DNA of 64,000 nt. Source: Bryobacterales bacterium. GTDB lineage: Bacteria > Acidobacteriota > Terriglobia > Bryobacterales > UBA6623. Location: contig JAPPMG010000042.1 of assembly GCA_028819215.1 (NCBI GenBank), forward strand, positions 113,923-177,922. The letters run 5' to 3'. A program made the position numbers and the translations under genes. The notes below the pieces were generated by a model that saw only the letters and a list, made by a program, of their open reading frames with translations, searched no databases and had not been told where the DNA came from. Below are positions 9,351 to 18,288 of the stretch, one piece after another. Position 1 is the first letter of the stretch. Every line of letters starts with the position of its first letter.

Positions 9351-11203
9351 AGCCCCCCCGCGAGCGCCTGGGACAGTGTCTTGCTACTGTCGGTCACGGG
9401 CGCGTGAGGCCGGTTGAGCAGCCAGACCTGCAGCAAGTCTCGCACTACCGCCGCCGCATAGTAGCTGTGCGCGCCGTTCTCCAGCAGCGCCGCCACGACG
9501 ATCTCGGGACTCGCGCACGGCGCGAATCCGACGAACCAAGCGTCATCCTCGAAGTCTGCCCGGCCAGATTTCAGCCGTAGTTCGTTCGAAACACGCTGCG
9601 CCGTGCCCGTCTTGCCGCACACCTCCACGCCGGACAGGCGCGCTTGGCGGCCGGTGCCGGAACCGTTGACGACCTGCCACATGGCCTCGCGCAACGTCGC
9701 CAGATGCTCTTGGTCGATCGACGCCACACGTGGCTGGGGCGGCTCGTAACTCGGATCGATCAAGCGCATCTGGTCGTCTGACACCATGCGCGGCTGATGC
9801 CACACGCCACCCATGGCCAAGCCGCCGATGGCGTGCGCGGCTTGGATCGGCGTGACCGACATCGCGCCCTGCCCGATCGAAACTACGACGGTTTCGCTTG
9901 GGTACCATGGCTGCAAGGAACGCCGCACCTTCCAACGCACGGACGGGACCAAGCCGGGAACCTCGCCTGGCAGGTCTACGTTGGTTCGCTCCCCAAAGCC
10001 GCCCAAGCGAGCGTAGCGCCCCAGCACATCGATCCCCAACTTGGCGCCGAGGTGGTAGAAGTAGACGTCGCAAGATTGCGCGATCGCCTCGACTAGCGCC
10101 ACCGTGCCGTGGCCGCCACGCTTGTGACAGCGGAAGTAGTGCCCTCCGTAGTTCAAGCCCCCAGGGCAGTGAGCCTCAAAGTCCGGTCCGGCCACGCCAG
10201 CCTGCAAGCCCGCCAAGCCGATGATCGGCTTGATCACTGATCCGATCGCCCACGTTCCCTGGATGGCACGGTTCAGCAGCGGCGTGGCTGGATCAGAGTT
10301 CACGGCGCGCCACTCGGCCTCTCGGAATCCCACCACGAATTGATTCGGGTCGAAGCTGGGCGCACTGGCCATGGCGAGAATCTCGCCATTTCGGGGATCC
10401 AAGGCGATGACTGCCCCCTTGCGCCCCGCCAAGCCGAGCTCGGACACGGCCTGCAGGTCGAGATCAATGGTCAGCCGGAGGTTGTTGCCCGTAACGGGGG
10501 CTACGTCGCGCAGCATCTCGACGGACTGGCCAAGACTGTCGACCAGAAACTGCTGTCTGCCGTCTGTACCGGCCAGCCAGTGGTGGTACTGCCGCTCGAT
10601 GCCGCTCTTGCCGACTTCCGAGCCAAAGTCGACGAGCAGGAACTCCCGCATCGCGAGTTCGCGCCGACTAGCCTTGCCGACATATCCCGTGGCATGCACG
10701 GCGACTTGGCGGGCTGGGTATCTGCGGCGCATCCTTTCGACCAGATCCACCTCGCGAAAGGTCTTGCGGCGCGCCTGCAGGAACGCGAGCTCGCGCTGCG
10801 AGAGACTCTCCTTGAGCAAGATCTGCTCGAACTCGCCGTACTCCGAGGCGTCTTGCAGCCTCTGCCAGATCGCGTCGATTTCCAGATCGAGCCCGGAGGT
10901 GATCCTCTGCAAGTTCGCCAAGGAAGTAGTGACTAGATCAATGACTGCCGTATGGGCCATCTCGCTTCCTGCTATAGAGCGGCCATGGCGGTCCAAGATT
11001 TCGCCACGGGCCGCAGCGATGGGGAGCCTCCTGACGCGGTTTTCGCGCGCCTGTTCTCGATAGCGCTGATGGTCGACGATTTGGATCTGCCAGAAAGAGC
11101 CCAGCAAGCCGACAAACACGGCGGTCGCGAACACCTCAAACAGGCGTAGGCGTCGACGCGGCGCCCGGTATCGTGAATCGCCGAAGGCGGTCATAGCTTC
11201 CAA
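9347..11203 (-). CDS. mrdA: Penicillin-binding protein 2 (elongasome transpeptidase)
   Basis: A 618-residue class B penicillin-binding protein that cross-links peptidoglycan during elongation. A short cytoplasmic tail is followed by one membrane anchor (residues about 22-42), the PBP dimer domain (about 60-230) and the transpeptidase domain (about 255-595). The active-site triad is present: Ser322-x-x-Lys325 in GSVIKP, Ser377-Cys-Asp379 as the SxD form usual for PBP2, and Lys-Thr-Gly in VCGKTGTAQ. The start overlaps the end of mreD by 13 bases and the stop overlaps the rodA start. Met4 is an alternative start. Confidence 0.97.
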   Translation of the reverse strand: MEAMTAFGDSRYRAPRRRLRLFEVFATAVFVGLLGSFWQIQIVDHQRYREQARENRVRRLPIAAARGEILDRHGRSIAGSEMAHTAVIDLVTTSLANLQRITSGLDLEIDAIWQRLQDASEYGEFEQILLKESLSQRELAFLQARRKTFREVDLVERMRRRYPARQVAVHATGYVGKASRRELAMREFLLVDFGSEVGKSGIERQYHHWLAGTDGRQQFLVDSLGQSVEMLRDVAPVTGNNLRLTIDLDLQAVSELGLAGRKGAVIALDPRNGEILAMASAPSFDPNQFVVGFREAEWRAVNSDPATPLLNRAIQGTWAIGSVIKPIIGLAGLQAGVAGPDFEAHCPGGLNYGGHYFRCHKRGGHGTVALVEAIAQSCDVYFYHLGAKLGIDVLGRYARLGGFGERTNVDLPGEVPGLVPSVRWKVRRSLQPWYPSETVVVSIGQGAMSVTPIQAAHAIGGLAMGGVWHQPRMVSDDQMRLIDPSYEPPQPRVASIDQEHLATLREAMWQVVNGSGTGRQARLSGVEVCGKTGTAQRVSNELRLKSGRADFEDDAWFVGFAPCASPEIVVAALLENGAHSYYAAAVVRDLLQVWLLNRPHAPVTDSSKTLSQALAGGL

Positions 11204-11718
11204 TCCGCCTTGTTCAGCATAGTGAAGACGAACAAGCCGGCGCCAGCGTGCAGCGCTGTCAAGACGAAGCCGAGCGCGAGGTTCGTCTCCCCGCCCTCGG
11301 TCACCAGAAAGCTGCGGGCCAGCCCGTAGACGAATTCGTGGGTCGCGTACGCTGCGGCGAAGAGCAAGCCTAGCTCGAGCGCGCGACGGTGCCAGAAGTA
11401 CGGGCCGAAGCGCACCGCCAAGTAGCCGCAGATCGTGTACACGATCCCGTACAGCCCCACTGGGCCGTGGTTCAGGCCGTCATGCATGCAACCGATAAGC
11501 GCACCCAGCAGCATGGCCGACGCCGCAGAACGGCACCAAAGCATCAGATTGAACGTTGCAACGAACGGTAGGTTGAGCAGGGCAAGAGCTGGCTCGAGCG
11601 TGGAAAGCAGCGTCTGGAGGCCCAGTGCCACTGTCGGCAGGCCGATGAACCACGGCCACCAAACACGCGTGCGAGGCTTGGATTCTAACTCCGGGACCGC
11701 TCTAAGCCCAGTGCTCAC
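11191..11718 (-). CDS. mreD: Rod shape-determining protein MreD
   Basis: A 175-residue integral membrane protein with about five hydrophobic helices, matching the size and topology of MreD. It belongs to the elongasome with MreC and RodA. The stretch GALIGCMHDGLNHGPVGLYG corresponds to the conserved Gly/Asp/Gly segment of the family. The start overlaps the mreC stop by four bases and the stop overlaps the mrdA start, so the genes are likely co-translated. The sequence alone is weakly conserved, and the position between mreC and mrdA makes the call secure. Confidence 0.9.
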   Translation of the reverse strand: MSTGLRAVPELESKPRTRVWWPWFIGLPTVALGLQTLLSTLEPALALLNLPFVATFNLMLWCRSAASAMLLGALIGCMHDGLNHGPVGLYGIVYTICGYLAVRFGPYFWHRRALELGLLFAAAYATHEFVYGLARSFLVTEGGETNLALGFVLTALHAGAGLFVFTMLNKADWKL

Positions 11719-12785
11719 TCAGCCTCTCCGGAGGCACCCGACATCTCTCCGCGTGCGGCGCGCAGCGAGTCGGCGGCGGCGCTGAAGTTGGGCGGGCGCC
11801 CGCTGAGGAGGCCGATCGTCTTCCGCTGTGCCTCCAAGGCAATCTCGTAAGTCCGCTTGACGCGATCCGCAGGGCCATCTCCAGATCCAGCGCGCAGCTC
11901 TCCTTCGACACCGGGCTCGGAAGGCTCTGGCAGCTGGGCTAGGATCTGTCGCACCGAGTCTGGGAGTACTGCATGTTCCGTTTGCAACACAACTGCTACC
12001 TCTCGGATGCGATCCAAGTCAGTGTGGAAGTTTACCGCGATCGTGTGCATCTCAGGAGTAGTCTCGACGCTGACGACCTCCCCGACAGGCATGCCGGGCG
12101 GGAAGACGCCGTCCAAGCCCGAGGTGTAGACCTGCTCGCCCACCGCGACTCCCACGTGGGGCGGCACATAGTCGATACGCGACACAGCCCCATTGGTCCC
12201 GCGAAGGACCCCCAGCGCACCGCTCCTTCCAAGCACGACTCCGGCTCCGGCTTCAGCATCGCTGAGCAAGACCACGATGCTGAAGGCCCCGTGTGCTTCC
12301 TCGACCCCGCCTACGACGCCGGCAGGCCCGACCACAGCCATTCCGGGCCGGATGCCGTGCTCACGGCCTCGGTCGAGGAAGACCTCCCGGGCGCTGCGGC
12401 TCGGCCCTCGCGCGATCACTTTGGCGGGGAGCGTCCGGGCTGCGAGGCTCGCGCGAAAGTCATCCAGCACGGCACGGCCGCTCACCTGGACAACCTCCTG
12501 CTGCAAGTAGTGGCTCTCAAGCCGCAAGCGCGAGACTTCCGCGTCAAGCCGCCGGTTCTCAGCAGCGGTGCCGACGAGCCAGACGTAGCCAGACCACACG
12601 CTCGACAGGCCGCTGAGCCCCCATTGGCACGCACGCTGGAACGGCATGAATAGGGCGCTGCTCCAATACCGCAGGCTGGCATCAATGGGACGCTCCTGAA
12701 CCTGATGGCCAACCATCAGCAGCTGTGCGAGTACTAGCACCCCTAGCAGGCTGCCGTTCCTTCGCCTGGCCAGCCACTCCAGCAC
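11715..12785 (-). CDS. mreC: Rod shape-determining protein MreC
   Basis: A 356-residue periplasmic scaffold protein anchored by one N-terminal helix (about residues 10-28). A coiled coil follows (about 65-110, ENRRLDAEVSRLRLESHYLQ and onwards), then the beta-barrel MreC domain. Family-typical pieces include VIARGPSRSAREVFLDRG, GMAVVGPAGVVGGVEE and the late GVFPPGMPVGEV. The C-terminal ~60 residues are extended and Pro/Ala/Glu-rich with a further helical part beyond the usual domain. It sits 23 bases after mreB and overlaps mreD by four bases. Confidence 0.95.
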   Translation of the reverse strand: MLEWLARRRNGSLLGVLVLAQLLMVGHQVQERPIDASLRYWSSALFMPFQRACQWGLSGLSSVWSGYVWLVGTAAENRRLDAEVSRLRLESHYLQQEVVQVSGRAVLDDFRASLAARTLPAKVIARGPSRSAREVFLDRGREHGIRPGMAVVGPAGVVGGVEEAHGAFSIVVLLSDAEAGAGVVLGRSGALGVLRGTNGAVSRIDYVPPHVGVAVGEQVYTSGLDGVFPPGMPVGEVVSVETTPEMHTIAVNFHTDLDRIREVAVVLQTEHAVLPDSVRQILAQLPEPSEPGVEGELRAGSGDGPADRVKRTYEIALEAQRKTIGLLSGRPPNFSAAADSLRAARGEMSGASGEAE

Positions 12786-12808
12786 GTCTACCCTCCGCTC
12801 GCTCCGCC

Positions 12809-13834
12809 CTAGGCCATCGAGACCCGCCTGAGCAGGTCAATGTCGTGTAAGACCTTCCCCGTCCCGATGACCACGCTCTGGAGGGGGTTCTCAGCCACCG
12901 TAACCGGCACGCCTACTTCGTCGCGGATGTACTGGTCAAGGTTCTTGAGGAAGGCGCCTCCACCCGTAAGCACGATCCCGTGGTCGCAAATGTCGCTGCT
13001 GATCTCGGGCGGCGCGTGTTCCAAAGCCTCTCGCAAGCAGAACATGATCTTTTCGACGCACTCTCCGATGGCACCGTGAATTTCGCTGTCGGTCACTTCC
13101 CGAGCCGCTGGCACGCCTCTGGTTAGATTGCGCCCTCTGACCTCCATCGTTGCGGGCGTTTCGAGCGGCTTCGCTGCGGCCAGCTCCAACTTGACAAGCT
13201 CGGCGGTCCGCTCGCCAATCAGGAAGTTGTGCCTGCGCTTGAGATACTGGATGATCGCATCGTCGAACGCATTGCCGGCCACGCTCACCGACCTTGAGTA
13301 CACGACACCTGACATCGAGATCACCGCGACATCTGTGGTGCCGCCTCCGATGTCCACGACCATGCTGCCCGACGGCTCTGAGACTGGCAGGCCAGCACCG
13401 ATAGCCGCCATCATCGCCTGCTCGACCAAATGCACTTCGCTGGCATGCGCGCGAATCGCAGAGTCGACTACGGCGCGGCGCTCGACGTGGGTAATATTGC
13501 CGGGCACGCCGATCACGATGCGGGGGTGGACTAGAAAGGTGCGTTCGTGAGCCTTGTTGATGAAGTAGGTGAGCATGCGCTCTGCGATCTTGAAGTCGGC
13601 GATCACCCCGTCGCGCATCGGGCGGATGGCCGTCATCGTGCCCGGAGTGCGGCCTAGCATCCGCTTGGCCTCGGTGCCAATCGCCTCGACTTCGCCGGTG
13701 GCGTTATTGATACCTACCATCGAAGGCTCGTCTACCACGACACCTCTATCGGCCATGTATACCAATGTGTTGGCCGTGCCAAGGTCGATCGCAAGGTCGT
13801 GCGAGAACAGCGACAGGAGAGAGCGCAGCCTCAT
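12809..13834 (-). CDS. mreB: Rod shape-determining actin homologue MreB
   Basis: A 341-residue actin-fold ATPase that forms the cytoskeletal filaments directing wall growth. The nucleotide-binding motifs are intact: DLGTANTLVYM near residue 17, MVVDIGGGTTDVAVIS near residue 158, and the late GIVLTGGGAFLKNLD. The length is exactly what the family shows. A GAGG ribosome-binding site lies 7 bases before the ATG. It is the first gene of the minus-strand cluster mreB-mreC-mreD-mrdA-rodA, with a 540-base intergenic region upstream that must carry the promoter. Confidence 0.98.
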   Translation of the reverse strand: MRLRSLLSLFSHDLAIDLGTANTLVYMADRGVVVDEPSMVGINNATGEVEAIGTEAKRMLGRTPGTMTAIRPMRDGVIADFKIAERMLTYFINKAHERTFLVHPRIVIGVPGNITHVERRAVVDSAIRAHASEVHLVEQAMMAAIGAGLPVSEPSGSMVVDIGGGTTDVAVISMSGVVYSRSVSVAGNAFDDAIIQYLKRRHNFLIGERTAELVKLELAAAKPLETPATMEVRGRNLTRGVPAAREVTDSEIHGAIGECVEKIMFCLREALEHAPPEISSDICDHGIVLTGGGAFLKNLDQYIRDEVGVPVTVAENPLQSVVIGTGKVLHDIDLLRRVSMA

Positions 13835-14378
13835 ACAATCGCCTCTAAGAAGGCCGACCTGCTCCGCGCACCGGCATAGATAGAGCGCGGACAGGCCAGC
13901 GCACTGTCACAGCAGCACTCAGTGCCGAGAGGCATTCCACCGGCTCCTTGCATAGCTACGAATCTGCGGGCCGCAGACTGCAAGTAGAATAGCACCTCTT
14001 CGCGTTTGCAGGCGGGAAAAGAGACCGCGCTAATCGCGTATGTCGCAAGAAACTTGAGCGCTCGCCGGCGGTACTCGCGGCCCGAGCCAAGAGATGGTCA
14101 GGACATCAGCGTCCCCGAAGCGGACGGGCTGCCCGGCAGGCCCTGAAGCGACGATCGGCCTGGCCTCTGATGCCTGCGCGCCGCTACGGAATCTCTCAGC
14201 GGGCCAGCGCGGGCATGGAAGGCGAAAAACGCACTGGCGAGGGATCGAAGCCGGGTGCAGCTGGCGGATTCCGGCCCGGCAGGCGTGGCGGCTTGAATTC
14301 GCTCGCGCCGGGCGCCTACACTCGTTTACTGGCCGATGGGGGTCCCATCGCGCCTGAGCTTCGGCGGAGGTCGTAACA
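13835..14378. other. Intergenic region between mreB and the Gfo/Idh gene
   Basis: These 544 bases separate two divergently transcribed genes. Open frames here are short, Gly/Arg-rich and unlike any family I know, so I call no gene. The region must drive mreB leftward; TATTCT (minus strand, 13991 to 13986) is a -10-like hexamer, but I see no matching -35. A better candidate promoter for the rightward gene is listed separately. Confidence 0.5.
14293..14322 (+). promoter_or_regulatory. Putative promoter of the Gfo/Idh-isomerase pair
   Basis: TTGAAT at 14293-14298 and TACACT at 14317-14322 are spaced by 18 bases, about 57 bases before the start codon at 14379. Match to consensus by eye only. Confidence 0.4.
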
Positions 14379-15545
14379 GTGATGAACAAGTTGCAGGTAG
14401 CGGTGATCGGAACCGGATTCGTGGGCCGTGTCCACGTTGAGAACATCCGGAGGCAGGCTGATGCCGAAGTCGTTGCGATCGCGGACCAGACCGCCGACCT
14501 CGCGGCTCAGTTCGGGCAAGTGCTGGGCATCGCCCGCACGTCGGGCGATTATCGCGAGCTGCTGGACGATCCGGCTATCGACGCGGTGCATATCTGCACG
14601 CCGAACCACACGCATTTCGCGATCGCCCGCGACGCGATCACCGCCGGCAAGCACGTGATCTGCGAGAAGCCGCTGGCGATGACGTCCGAGGAAGCGCGGG
14701 GCTTGGTCGAGCTTGCGAGCTCGCGGGATATCGTGCATGCCACCAGCTACAACCTGCGCTTTTACCCGAACGTGGCGCAAATGCGGCGCATGGTGGCCAC
14801 AGGACAGGTGGGCGATGTATTGGCGGTGCAGGGCACCTATTCGCAGGACTGGCTGTTCTTCGACACAGACTACAACTGGCGGCTCGAGCCAGAGGTGGGC
14901 GGCAGTTCGCGCGCCATGGCCGATATCGGCTCTCACTGGTGCGATCTGCTGGAACACGTCACCGGCAAGCGAATCCAAGCGGTATGCGCAGAGCTGGCTA
15001 CGTTTCACCCGGTACGCAAGAAGCCCAAGAAGCCGATCGAAACCTACGCGGGCAAGATGCTTGAGCCGGAAGACTACGAGGACCGCCCGATCACGACGGA
15101 GGACTTCGGCGCGATTCTGCTGCGCTTCGGCGACCGGGCGCGGGGGGCGTTGACGATCAACCAAGTCGCCGCGGGCCGCAAGAACCGTCTGCTCGTGGAC
15201 ATCTACGGCACCAAGTGCGGCCTGTCCTGGGATGGGGAGCGGCCGAACGAACTGTGGATCGGGCGGCGCGACGGAAACAACGAACTACTGGTCAAGGATC
15301 CGTCATTGCTGGAAGAGCAGGCGCGCTCCTTTGCCGATCTGCCCGGCGGCCACGCGGAAGGCTACGCCGACACCTTCAAGCAATTCTTCCGCCGCTTCTA
15401 TGCAGCCTGCCGCGACAGGTCGAGGGCTCGGGAGGTGCCGGGTTTCGATGCCGGGCTGCGGCAATTGCGGCTGGTCGAGGCTGTGCTGCGCAGCCACGGC
15501 GAAGGCCGGTGGGTGGAGGTCGATGCCGCGGCCCGGACCGACTAG
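14379..15545 (+). CDS. Gfo/Idh/MocA-family oxidoreductase
   Basis: A 388-residue NAD(P)-dependent oxidoreductase of the glucose-fructose oxidoreductase/inositol dehydrogenase family. The Rossmann motif GTGFVGRVHVENI is at residues 11-23. CTPNHTHFAIA and the catalytic-lysine motif ICEKPLAMTSEEA (Lys near residue 94) follow, then the C-terminal alpha/beta domain with the mid-domain DIGSHWCDLLEHV. Family members oxidise a sugar or inositol hydroxyl; the substrate here is unknown. GGAGGT lies 9 bases before the first of two consecutive ATG codons. A sugar isomerase gene follows after 39 bases. Such Gfo/Idh plus TIM-barrel isomerase pairs are common in catabolism of inositols and oxidised sugars. 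Confidence 0.93.
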   Translation: MMNKLQVAVIGTGFVGRVHVENIRRQADAEVVAIADQTADLAAQFGQVLGIARTSGDYRELLDDPAIDAVHICTPNHTHFAIARDAITAGKHVICEKPLAMTSEEARGLVELASSRDIVHATSYNLRFYPNVAQMRRMVATGQVGDVLAVQGTYSQDWLFFDTDYNWRLEPEVGGSSRAMADIGSHWCDLLEHVTGKRIQAVCAELATFHPVRKKPKKPIETYAGKMLEPEDYEDRPITTEDFGAILLRFGDRARGALTINQVAAGRKNRLLVDIYGTKCGLSWDGERPNELWIGRRDGNNELLVKDPSLLEEQARSFADLPGGHAEGYADTFKQFFRRFYAACRDRSRAREVPGFDAGLRQLRLVEAVLRSHGEGRWVEVDAAARTD

Positions 15546-15584
15546 CGGCGGCCGCGCTGCTGTAGACTACCGGAGGTAGCTGAG

Positions 15585-16427
15585 ATGAAACCACTGCAGG
15601 TCGGGCTGATGTTCTGGACCGGCGGCGTGCTCGGGATCGACGCCGCGCCCGATGAGATCGTCGACTCTGTAGCCGCGTTCGGCGTGAGCTGCGGCCAGTT
15701 GGGCGTGCATGGCGCGGCGGATCTGACTCCCGGGGCAGCCGAGCGCTGGCGGGCCGCGCTGGACCGCTCCGAGATTGAGATCGTCACGGCCTTCATGAAC
15801 TTCGAGGGCGAGAGTTACGCCAGCATCCCGATTTGTGCGCAGACCGTGGGCTACGTGCCGCCTGCGACGCGGCGCGAGCGCGAGCAGCGGACCTACGCAG
15901 TGTCGGATTTCGCTCGCTCGCTCGGCATTCCGGGCGTGGCGGCGCACATCGGCTGCCTGCCCGAGGACCCGAGCGATGCCGAGCACCGAGCCGTCCTCGA
16001 ACTCGTGCGCCGCGTCTGTGACCACTGTGCCCGCAACGGCCAGACCTTCGCGCTGGAAACCGGCCAGGAGCCGGCAGCGGCGCTGCTGGAGTTCTTGCAC
16101 GCGGTGGACCGACCGAACCTAGGGGTCAATTTCGATCCTGCGAATATGATCCTGTACGGATCCGGCGAGCCGATGGAAGCCCTGCGGACGCTCCGGGAGC
16201 ACGTCTTGACGGTGCACTGCAAGGACGGCACGTGGCCGGAGACGCCGGGCGAGTGGGGGCGGGAGACGCCGCTCGGAGACGGAGACGTGGGCATGCAGCG
16301 GTACGTCGGCACGCTGCGCGAGATTGGCTATTCCGGCCCCTTGGTCATCGAGCGCGAGATCGTCGGCGAAGAGCAGCGCGCCGACATCGGCAGGGCGATC
16401 GCCCTGCTCAATCGCATCCGGGCCTGA
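15585..16427 (+). CDS. Sugar phosphate isomerase/epimerase (TIM barrel)
   Basis: A 280-residue protein of the xylose-isomerase-like TIM-barrel family (PF01261), here without a signal peptide and therefore cytoplasmic. Metal-site segments are visible: FALETGQEP (Glu), GVNFDPANM (Asp), LTVHCKDG (His, Asp) and LVIEREI (Glu near the C-terminus). This is the complete ligand pattern of the fold. GGAGGT sits 7 bases before the ATG. The preceding Gfo/Idh oxidoreductase is almost certainly in the same operon, and together they should oxidise and then rearrange a sugar or polyol. The exact substrate cannot be read from sequence. Confidence 0.9.
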   Translation: MKPLQVGLMFWTGGVLGIDAAPDEIVDSVAAFGVSCGQLGVHGAADLTPGAAERWRAALDRSEIEIVTAFMNFEGESYASIPICAQTVGYVPPATRREREQRTYAVSDFARSLGIPGVAAHIGCLPEDPSDAEHRAVLELVRRVCDHCARNGQTFALETGQEPAAALLEFLHAVDRPNLGVNFDPANMILYGSGEPMEALRTLREHVLTVHCKDGTWPETPGEWGRETPLGDGDVGMQRYVGTLREIGYSGPLVIEREIVGEEQRADIGRAIALLNRIRA

Positions 16428-16494
16428 ATTCCCGCCCGGTACTCGCACGCCGCAGCCTCGGCGGCCGTTCACGCTGCTACACTTCGATTGAGGC

Positions 16495-17736
16495 GTGTCC
16501 AGAGGACTCGGATTCGGCTTGGCTCTGTGCGTGACGGCGCTGCTGGGAGCCGATGCGCTGCGCGAAGCGGCGCAGGCGCTGGAGAGCAACGATTTCGCCG
16601 GCGCGATCCCGCACCTGGAAGCGGCGCTGGAGGACGACCCCGCCAACGTCAACGCCCGCTTCAACCTCGCGTACGCCCGCCAGGCGACGGGCAACGCCGC
16701 GAGCGCGATCCAACACTACCAGGTCATTGCGGAGCAACAGCCGGACCTGATACCGGCGCGACAGAATCTGGCGACCCTGCTGATGCAGGCGGACAGGTTC
16801 GCAGACGCGGCGCACCACTACGAAGCCATCGCACAGGCGCAGCCGGAGAACCTGCAGGCCCTGCAGTTGGCTGCCTCGGCCCACAGCCAGGCCGGAAACG
16901 CCGAGTTGGCCCGGGCCGCATACCAGCGCGTCTTGGAGCTGGACGGCGCATCGCTAGAGGCGACGCTGGGGCTGGCGAGCTCGCTGGCAGGGCTCGGCAG
17001 GTTGCACGAAGCGGTGCCGCACTACCTGCGCGCGGTGCAACTGGACCCGAGCGCCGAAGACGCGCTGCTGGAGATCGCCAAGCGGCTGGAAGAATCAGGC
17101 TTCAAGCAGGATGCCCTCGAACTGTACCGCAGGTTCGCGCGAAATCGGCCCGACAACGCCGCCGTGCAGGAGGAGATCGGAGTCCTGCTGCTCGAGAGCG
17201 GAAACCTGCGAGCCGCCGCGCAGGCGCTGCAGCGAGCCGTGCAGCTGGAGCCGCAATCCCGGCGGCACGCCGCTCTCGCAGAGGCCTATCGCCAAGCTGG
17301 CAACGTAGAGGCCGCTCGGGAACAACTCAGCTTGGCGGCCAAGTCTGCACCAGGTGATGCGAAGGCCCGCTTGCGCTACGCAAACTCGCTGCTGCAGCAG
17401 CAGGAGTACGAGCGCGCCTCGCGCGAATACGTGGCCTCCCTGGAGGTCGATCCGGGTGCGGCGGACGCGTGGAACGGGCTGGCCTTCGCCATGTACCGAC
17501 TCGGTAACTTCCCGGCGGCGCTCCGCGCCTTGATGGAGGCGGAGAAGCTCGGCCCGCCGCTGGCTGCAAGCGTGTACCTGCGGGCGCTCTGCCAAGACAG
17601 CTTGCAGCTCTACGAGGAAGCGCAGGAGTCATATCGTGCCTTCTTGGCTCTGAATCCGGAGACGGAGATGCAAGAAGAGACCTGGAAGGCGACCCAACGC
17701 CTCAAGACGATTGCCAAGGTGTTGGAGAAGCGGTGA
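16495..17736 (+). CDS. Secreted TPR-repeat protein
   Basis: A 413-residue protein with a short signal peptide (residues 1-19, ending LLGADA) and tandem tetratricopeptide repeats from about residue 22 to 395. Examples are ALESNDFAGAIPHLEAALED, NARFNLAYARQATGNAASAI and LASSLAGLGRLHEAVPHYLR. The start is GTG. No Shine-Dalgarno is present, but TACACT lies 11 bases upstream, so the transcript may be nearly leaderless. The stop codon overlaps the GTG of the next gene (GTGA). A role as a periplasmic or outer-surface scaffold is inference. The next two genes, both small secreted helical proteins, are its likely partners. Confidence 0.85.
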   Translation: MSRGLGFGLALCVTALLGADALREAAQALESNDFAGAIPHLEAALEDDPANVNARFNLAYARQATGNAASAIQHYQVIAEQQPDLIPARQNLATLLMQADRFADAAHHYEAIAQAQPENLQALQLAASAHSQAGNAELARAAYQRVLELDGASLEATLGLASSLAGLGRLHEAVPHYLRAVQLDPSAEDALLEIAKRLEESGFKQDALELYRRFARNRPDNAAVQEEIGVLLLESGNLRAAAQALQRAVQLEPQSRRHAALAEAYRQAGNVEAAREQLSLAAKSAPGDAKARLRYANSLLQQQEYERASREYVASLEVDPGAADAWNGLAFAMYRLGNFPAALRALMEAEKLGPPLAASVYLRALCQDSLQLYEEAQESYRAFLALNPETEMQEETWKATQRLKTIAKVLEKR

Positions 17737-18182
17737 GGTTCGGCGTGCGCCTTGCGCTGTTGTCGGGCATGGCAGCGCTGTGTTGCTTCGGGGCGCAGCG
17801 CGGCAGCTTGGCAGAAATCGAGGCTATCGCGGATCGGGAAACCCGCTCGCGCCGGGCCCTGGCATTCGCGTCAGGTCAGCTGGACATAGTCAGCAGGGCC
17901 TATCGAGACGACAATCTGGCAGCCGGCCGCCAAGCGCTCGAGAATATGGGAGAAGCGGTGGACTTGGCGGTGAGCTCGCTTGAGGCGACCGGCAAGTACG
18001 CCCGGCGGCACCCGCGGCACTTCAAGCACGCCGAAATCCAGACGCGCAAACTGCTAGTGCAGCTGAAGCAGCTGCAAAGGAAGCTGTACCTTGGCGACCA
18101 AGCTGACCTCGACGGGCTCATCGAGCGGATCGAGACGGCGAATGCAAGGCTGCTGCGCGGCCTGATGGGACCAAGGGAGTAA
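17733..18182 (+). CDS. Small secreted helical protein, unknown function
   Basis: A 149-residue protein beginning with a signal peptide (residues 1-20, ending CCFGA). It continues as a highly charged all-helical chain, for example HAEIQTRKLLVQLKQLQRKL. It starts with GTG overlapping the stop of the TPR gene by four bases, a strong sign of translational coupling. I recognise no family. The helices could form a bundle that docks on the preceding TPR protein, but this is inference from position only. Confidence 0.75.
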   Translation: MRFGVRLALLSGMAALCCFGAQRGSLAEIEAIADRETRSRRALAFASGQLDIVSRAYRDDNLAAGRQALENMGEAVDLAVSSLEATGKYARRHPRHFKHAEIQTRKLLVQLKQLQRKLYLGDQADLDGLIERIETANARLLRGLMGPRE

Positions 18183-18288
18183 GCGCCGCGGGGTCTGGCA
18201 TGCGATCCGCGATCAAGCGAGCAGCCGGCTGAACGCGGAAGAGGGAGTTGGCATCGGCAGGCCAAACCATTAGAGTTAGGGGAGCGCG

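Noticed and set aside
13986..14014. mreB promoter at TATTCT
   Set aside because: No acceptable -35 at 16-18 bases; the hexamer alone is not enough.
14094..14376. Two overlapping short frames in the mreB upstream region
   Set aside because: Gly/Arg-rich, no ribosome-binding site and no recognisable domain; more likely regulatory DNA.
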